A stretch of DNA of 64,000 nt from a bacterium (GTDB taxonomy: Bacteria; Actinomycetota; Acidimicrobiia; Acidimicrobiales; Bin134), in contig JAPOVT010000048.1 in NCBI GenBank assembly GCA_026708015.1, positions 62,001-126,000 on the forward strand, given 5' to 3'. Below, piece after piece: positions 61,037 through 64,000 of this stretch (position 1 is its first letter; each line of letters begins with the position of its first letter). The notes below the pieces were generated by a model. It worked only from the letters and a program-made list of their open reading frames with translations, did no database searches and was not told where the DNA came from. Both the position numbers and the translations under genes were made by a program.

Positions 61037-62178
61037 TGGACTCGACGGGGCTTGAGAACCACACCGTCTCCGTTGGCGTGAACCTGCTGTGGTTGCGACC
61101 GGGCCGAGTGGGAGGTTCTGAGGACTATGCGGTGAGGCTGCTATCGGCCATTCCGCCGGATGCGCCGGTGCGGCTGACCTTGTTCGCGCCTCGGGGGTTT
61201 GCCAGGGCCCATCGGGGGCTGGCCGAGCGCCACGAGGTGGTGACGCCGCGGGTGGGAAGTCTGCGACCGCTTCGGATTCTCATCGAGAACACCTGGCTGG
61301 CCGCCCAATGCCGTCGGCGCAATCTGGATGTGGTCCACCACTTCGGGGGCACTGTTCCCTTTGTGGGCGTGAAGCCCGCGGTGGTGACCATTCACGACTT
61401 GCAGCCCTTGGACCATCCCAAGCGCTTCGGCTTGGTCAAGCGGCTGTACCTTCGAGTGATGCTGCCGTGGTCGGCACGCCGAGCCGAGACGATCGTCACC
61501 GTGAGCGAGTTCTGCCGCCGCCGCCTGGTGGAGCGCTTGAAGGTGGATCCCCAGCGAGTCGCCGTCGTTCCCGCTCCTGTCGACACCTCCTCGGCTGACT
61601 CGGACATGCCCCTGGCCGCGGCGGCGCCCGACTTGGCCAGCCCGTTCGTGCTGTATCCGGCGTTGACCTACCCCCACAAGAACCACGAGGTGCTGCTGCG
61701 GGCCCTGGCCCGTTTGGCCGCCGACGGGGTGGACGTGGCCTTGGTTATTTCTGGAGGGCCCGGACCGCTGGATGCCAAGCTCGACCATCTTGCCGACAAG
61801 CTCGGAGTGGGAGGCCGGTGGCACCGGTTGGGTCGCATTCCTCGAGCCGTCTTGGACGGCTTGTATCGACAGGCCGTGGCCGTGGTGTTCCCCTCAAAGT
61901 ACGAGGGATATGGCCTTCCGGTGGTGGAGGCCATGGCCCGGGGCTGTCCGGTGGTGGCGGCCGATGCCGGAGCTCTGCCCGAGGTGGTGGGTTCGGGGGG
62001 GCGCTTGCTGGACCCCGACGACGCTGAATCGTGGGCTGAGGCGATCGGCGAGCTTATGGGCGATTCCGGCGCCCGCCAGACTTTGAGCGAGGCGGGGGCG
62101 TTCCGGGTTGGCGAGTTGGCCGAGTTCGATCCGGGAACGGAGCTGTGCGATTTGTACGGCCAGATGGCGGCACAGTGA
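61036..62178 (+). CDS. Family 4 glycosyltransferase
   Basis: The 380-residue product has VGVNLLWLRPGRVGGSEDYA near the start, VVHHFGGTVPFVGVKPAVVT, FVLYPALTYPHKNHEVLLRA and VVFPSKYEGYGLPVVEAMAR, the donor-side GT4 motif. It resembles mannosyl- or rhamnosyltransferases of cell-surface glycans but the sugar cannot be fixed. It is translationally coupled to the gene before it and lies 37 bases before the next one. The longer frame starting at 60742 lies inside the upstream gene. Confidence 0.9.
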   Translation: MDSTGLENHTVSVGVNLLWLRPGRVGGSEDYAVRLLSAIPPDAPVRLTLFAPRGFARAHRGLAERHEVVTPRVGSLRPLRILIENTWLAAQCRRRNLDVVHHFGGTVPFVGVKPAVVTIHDLQPLDHPKRFGLVKRLYLRVMLPWSARRAETIVTVSEFCRRRLVERLKVDPQRVAVVPAPVDTSSADSDMPLAAAAPDLASPFVLYPALTYPHKNHEVLLRALARLAADGVDVALVISGGPGPLDAKLDHLADKLGVGGRWHRLGRIPRAVLDGLYRQAVAVVFPSKYEGYGLPVVEAMARGCPVVAADAGALPEVVGSGGRLLDPDDAESWAEAIGELMGDSGARQTLSEAGAFRVGELAEFDPGTELCDLYGQMAAQ

Positions 62179-62215
62179 GTCGGCGCAGCCAGTATCTGGG
62201 CGGGGCGCTGAGTAG

Positions 62216-63472
62216 ATGAGCGAGCAACCGCTGTCCATCCTGGTGCTTTGTCCGCACTATGAGCCCGACACTGCCCCCACGGGGGAGGTGATGACCTCCA
62301 TTTGCGAACAGTGGACGGCCCGCGGCCACCGGGTGGAGATCATCACCAGCCTTCCGTGGTATCGGGACCACGCGGTGGCCGAGGGTTGGAAGGGGCGGCT
62401 GGTCCGCTCCCAGGAGGAGCCGTGGGGGCGAATCCGGCGTTGGCACCCGTTTCCCTCCAACAAGGGGCGGCTGATGGCCCGAGGGGCCGGGTTTGCCGGG
62501 TTCACCGCGCTGGCCGGCATTGATGCTGCGATTGCGGCCGGCCGCTGCGATGTGGTGTTCGCCATGTCGCCCCCCATCACCCTGGGCGTTGCGGGGCGGG
62601 CGGCCGCCTGGCGGGGGAGGGCGCCTTTGGTGTTCAACGTGCAGGATGTTTTTCCCGACGCCGCGGTGGAGACCGGCGTGCTGCGCCGCGCCCGAGTGGC
62701 GGCTGCGGCCTCTCGACTGGAGCGCTGGGTGTACCGGCGGGCCGCGGCGGTCACTGTTCTGTCGGAGGGCATGGCTGAGAACGTGAGGGCCAAGCTGGGC
62801 TCCGGCGTCGACCCGGACAAGGTGGTGGTAATCCCCAACACAGCCGACGCAGGGCGCATCAGGCCGGCGGATCGCCTCAATTCGTATCGGGCCGATCTCG
62901 GGCTGAAGGACGCCGACAGCACCGTGGTGATGTACGCCGGCAACCTAGGCCATTCCCAGCCCCTGGAGATGGTGGTGGCTGCGGCCCAGCGTTTTGCCGA
63001 CCAGGGTCGGGCCGACGTGCAGTTCGTGGTCAACGGCGACGGCGTGGCCCGTGCCACGGTGGCTGCCGCGGCCGAGCGGCTGGACAACCTGCACCTGGTG
63101 GGCTGGCAGCCGCCGGAGCGTCTCGGAGAGGTGTTGGCAGCCGCCGATCTGCACTTGGTGCTCCTGCGAGCCGGGCTAGGCACCACCAGCGTGCCCTCCA
63201 AGGTGTACTCGGTGCTGGCCGCAGGCCGCCCCGTGCTGGCCAGCGTGGACCGGGGAAGCGAGGTGGAGAGGTTGCTGGCCGACTCCGGTGCCGGCCACAC
63301 GGTGGACCCCGACGACTCCGACGCCTTCTGCGCCGCATTGGCCGAAATGGTCGCTGACCGCGATGGCCTCGCCGAGATGGGACGCCGGGGGAGATCATTC
63401 GCAGCCCAAGCCGAGGGGCCCCAGGAGATCGCCGATCGATACCTGGATCTGTTCGGCAAGCTGGTGGACTAG
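62216..63472 (+). CDS. Family 4 glycosyltransferase (WbuB-like)
   Basis: The 418-residue product begins LSILVLCPHYEPDTAPTGEV, with an extended acceptor domain (ITSLPWYRDHAVAEGWKGRL; VFAMSPPITLGVAGRAAAWR; FNVQDVFPDAAVETG) typical of the WbuB/FucNAc-type GT4 branch, and a donor domain with VVMYAGNLGHSQPLEMVVAA. The usual EGFGLP-type motif is replaced by VLLRAGLGTTSVPSKVYSVL and AAGRPVLASVDRGSE, as is normal in this branch. Some relatives transfer N-acetylated 6-deoxy sugars such as fucosamine. It is the last glycosyltransferase of the window. Confidence 0.9.
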   Translation: MSEQPLSILVLCPHYEPDTAPTGEVMTSICEQWTARGHRVEIITSLPWYRDHAVAEGWKGRLVRSQEEPWGRIRRWHPFPSNKGRLMARGAGFAGFTALAGIDAAIAAGRCDVVFAMSPPITLGVAGRAAAWRGRAPLVFNVQDVFPDAAVETGVLRRARVAAAASRLERWVYRRAAAVTVLSEGMAENVRAKLGSGVDPDKVVVIPNTADAGRIRPADRLNSYRADLGLKDADSTVVMYAGNLGHSQPLEMVVAAAQRFADQGRADVQFVVNGDGVARATVAAAAERLDNLHLVGWQPPERLGEVLAAADLHLVLLRAGLGTTSVPSKVYSVLAAGRPVLASVDRGSEVERLLADSGAGHTVDPDDSDAFCAALAEMVADRDGLAEMGRRGRSFAAQAEGPQEIADRYLDLFGKLVD

Positions 63473-63520
63473 CGACACTCCGGCCCTGGCTACAGGTGTG
63501 GGTTGGGGGTCCGGGCCGGG

Positions 63521-63526
63521 TAGCGT
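63521..63526 (+). promoter_or_regulatory. Candidate -10 box (TAGCGT) for the last gene
   Basis: TAGCGT lies eight bases before the GTG at 63535. Confidence 0.4.
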
Positions 63527-63534
63527 GGTAAATC

Positions 63535-64000
63535 GTGGCAAGAGCCTCTGGTTCACGAAAGGTGGCGCGGGCCGCGTCGATGGGCGGCTTGGGACAGCAG
63601 CGCCGGATCATCGGCTTTCCCGCCGTGGTGGTGCTCATCATCCTGATCGGCGTCGCCGTGGTGGCCATCGCCCGCACCCAGCGCGACGCCGAGTCGCGCC
63701 CCGGCCTCAGCGACCACTGGCACTCGGCCTACACCGTGTGGGATTGCACCGACGGCGAAGGCGGTGCGCATCAGCCCGTATTCGAGGGCCGGAGGAACAA
63801 CCAGGGATATCCCTACGACCCTGAGGGCATCCACTCCCACTCCGACGGGCTGATCCACATCCACCCGTTTACCGCCAACGCCGCTGGCGAGGATGCCGTC
63901 ATGGCCAAGTTCTTTGAGGCGATGTTCGTCACCATGGACCAGAACGGGATCACCGCGGCCGAATTCGGCGTGATCAGCGCGGTTGACGCGGTGTGTGACG
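63535..64000 (+). CDS. Membrane-anchored extracytoplasmic protein, truncated by window end
   Basis: The frame runs open from a GTG at 63535 to the window edge (155 codons). It has a basic start, one hydrophobic segment (FPAVVVLIILIGVAVVAIAR) at residues 33-52, and an external part with HWHSAYTVWDCTDGEG and the histidine-rich GIHSHSDGLIHIHPF. The His cluster suggests metal binding. The family is not recognised; the layout fits a conserved hypothetical anchored protein. The C-terminus is outside the window. Confidence 0.75.
   Translation, partial: MARASGSRKVARAASMGGLGQQRRIIGFPAVVVLIILIGVAVVAIARTQRDAESRPGLSDHWHSAYTVWDCTDGEGGAHQPVFEGRRNNQGYPYDPEGIHSHSDGLIHIHPFTANAAGEDAVMAKFFEAMFVTMDQNGITAAEFGVISAVDAVCD

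Overview
The window is G+C-rich, densely coded bacterial chromosome with many GTG starts. Gene content and codon style point to an actinobacterium, and the SpoIID protein with its Ca-loop tail and the DUF222 HNH gene fit class Acidimicrobiia best; this placement is inference. About 50 protein genes cover almost everything. No rRNA, tRNA, CRISPR array, prophage or transposase was seen, and no gene-free stretch exceeds 300 bases. Many first-in-operon genes have a TAnnnT hexamer 6-9 bases before the start codon, the pattern of leaderless transcripts.

Region by region. 1-23 kb is mostly housekeeping: an enoyl-CoA hydratase end, an amidohydrolase, pyruvate dehydrogenase E1 (aceE), RNase HI, a lipoamide dehydrogenase / E2 acyltransferase / fused LipB-LipA operon that builds and lipoylates a 2-oxoacid dehydrogenase complex, an M24 peptidase, cobalamin-dependent methionine synthase, leucyl aminopeptidase, a tandem pair of DUF1214 proteins with a MauE-like protein, a sirtuin and a rhodanese-ThiF protein. 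23.6-45 kb is a surface-polysaccharide region: dolichol-phosphate-mannose-synthase-like GT2 with DUF2304, two related GT-C-like membrane proteins, dTDP-rhamnose genes (rmlA, rmlC, rmlB, rmlD), a large secreted SpoIID-like protein, a GT2/WsaF-like double glycosyltransferase, a Wzm/Wzt-type exporter, two methyltransferases and more glycosyltransferases. 45-50 kb has acyl-CoA carboxylase alpha subunit, biotin ligase, pabB/pabC and a small coiled-coil membrane protein. 50-57.4 kb is an accessory island: a DUF222 HNH endonuclease and a type III-like restriction-modification pair (Res then Mod). 57.5-64 kb returns to envelope genes: an LCP ligase, GDP-fucose synthase, three GT4 glycosyltransferases and a truncated membrane-anchored protein.

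The most interesting signals are repeat-driven. (1) The Res gene is split by a frameshift exactly at a (CT)16 dinucleotide tract; 14, 17 or 20 units would join the helicase and nuclease halves, so this looks like a phase-variable restriction enzyme in the OFF state. (2) Mod carries 22-bp direct repeats 59 bp apart flanking a near-perfect inverted repeat; deletion between them would also frameshift the gene, and its target-recognition part has a different base composition. (3) Between a methyltransferase gene and a GT4 gene lies an array of 50-bp repeats, each encoding a complete 17-residue mini-ORF that overlaps the next by ATGA, a ladder of five translationally coupled mini-genes apparently made by repeated duplication of a gene junction. 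Other notable items are the single-chain LipB-LipA fusion, the reversed rhodanese-ThiF order without visible zinc cysteines, and the triplicated module and duplicated Ca-loop module of the SpoIID protein.
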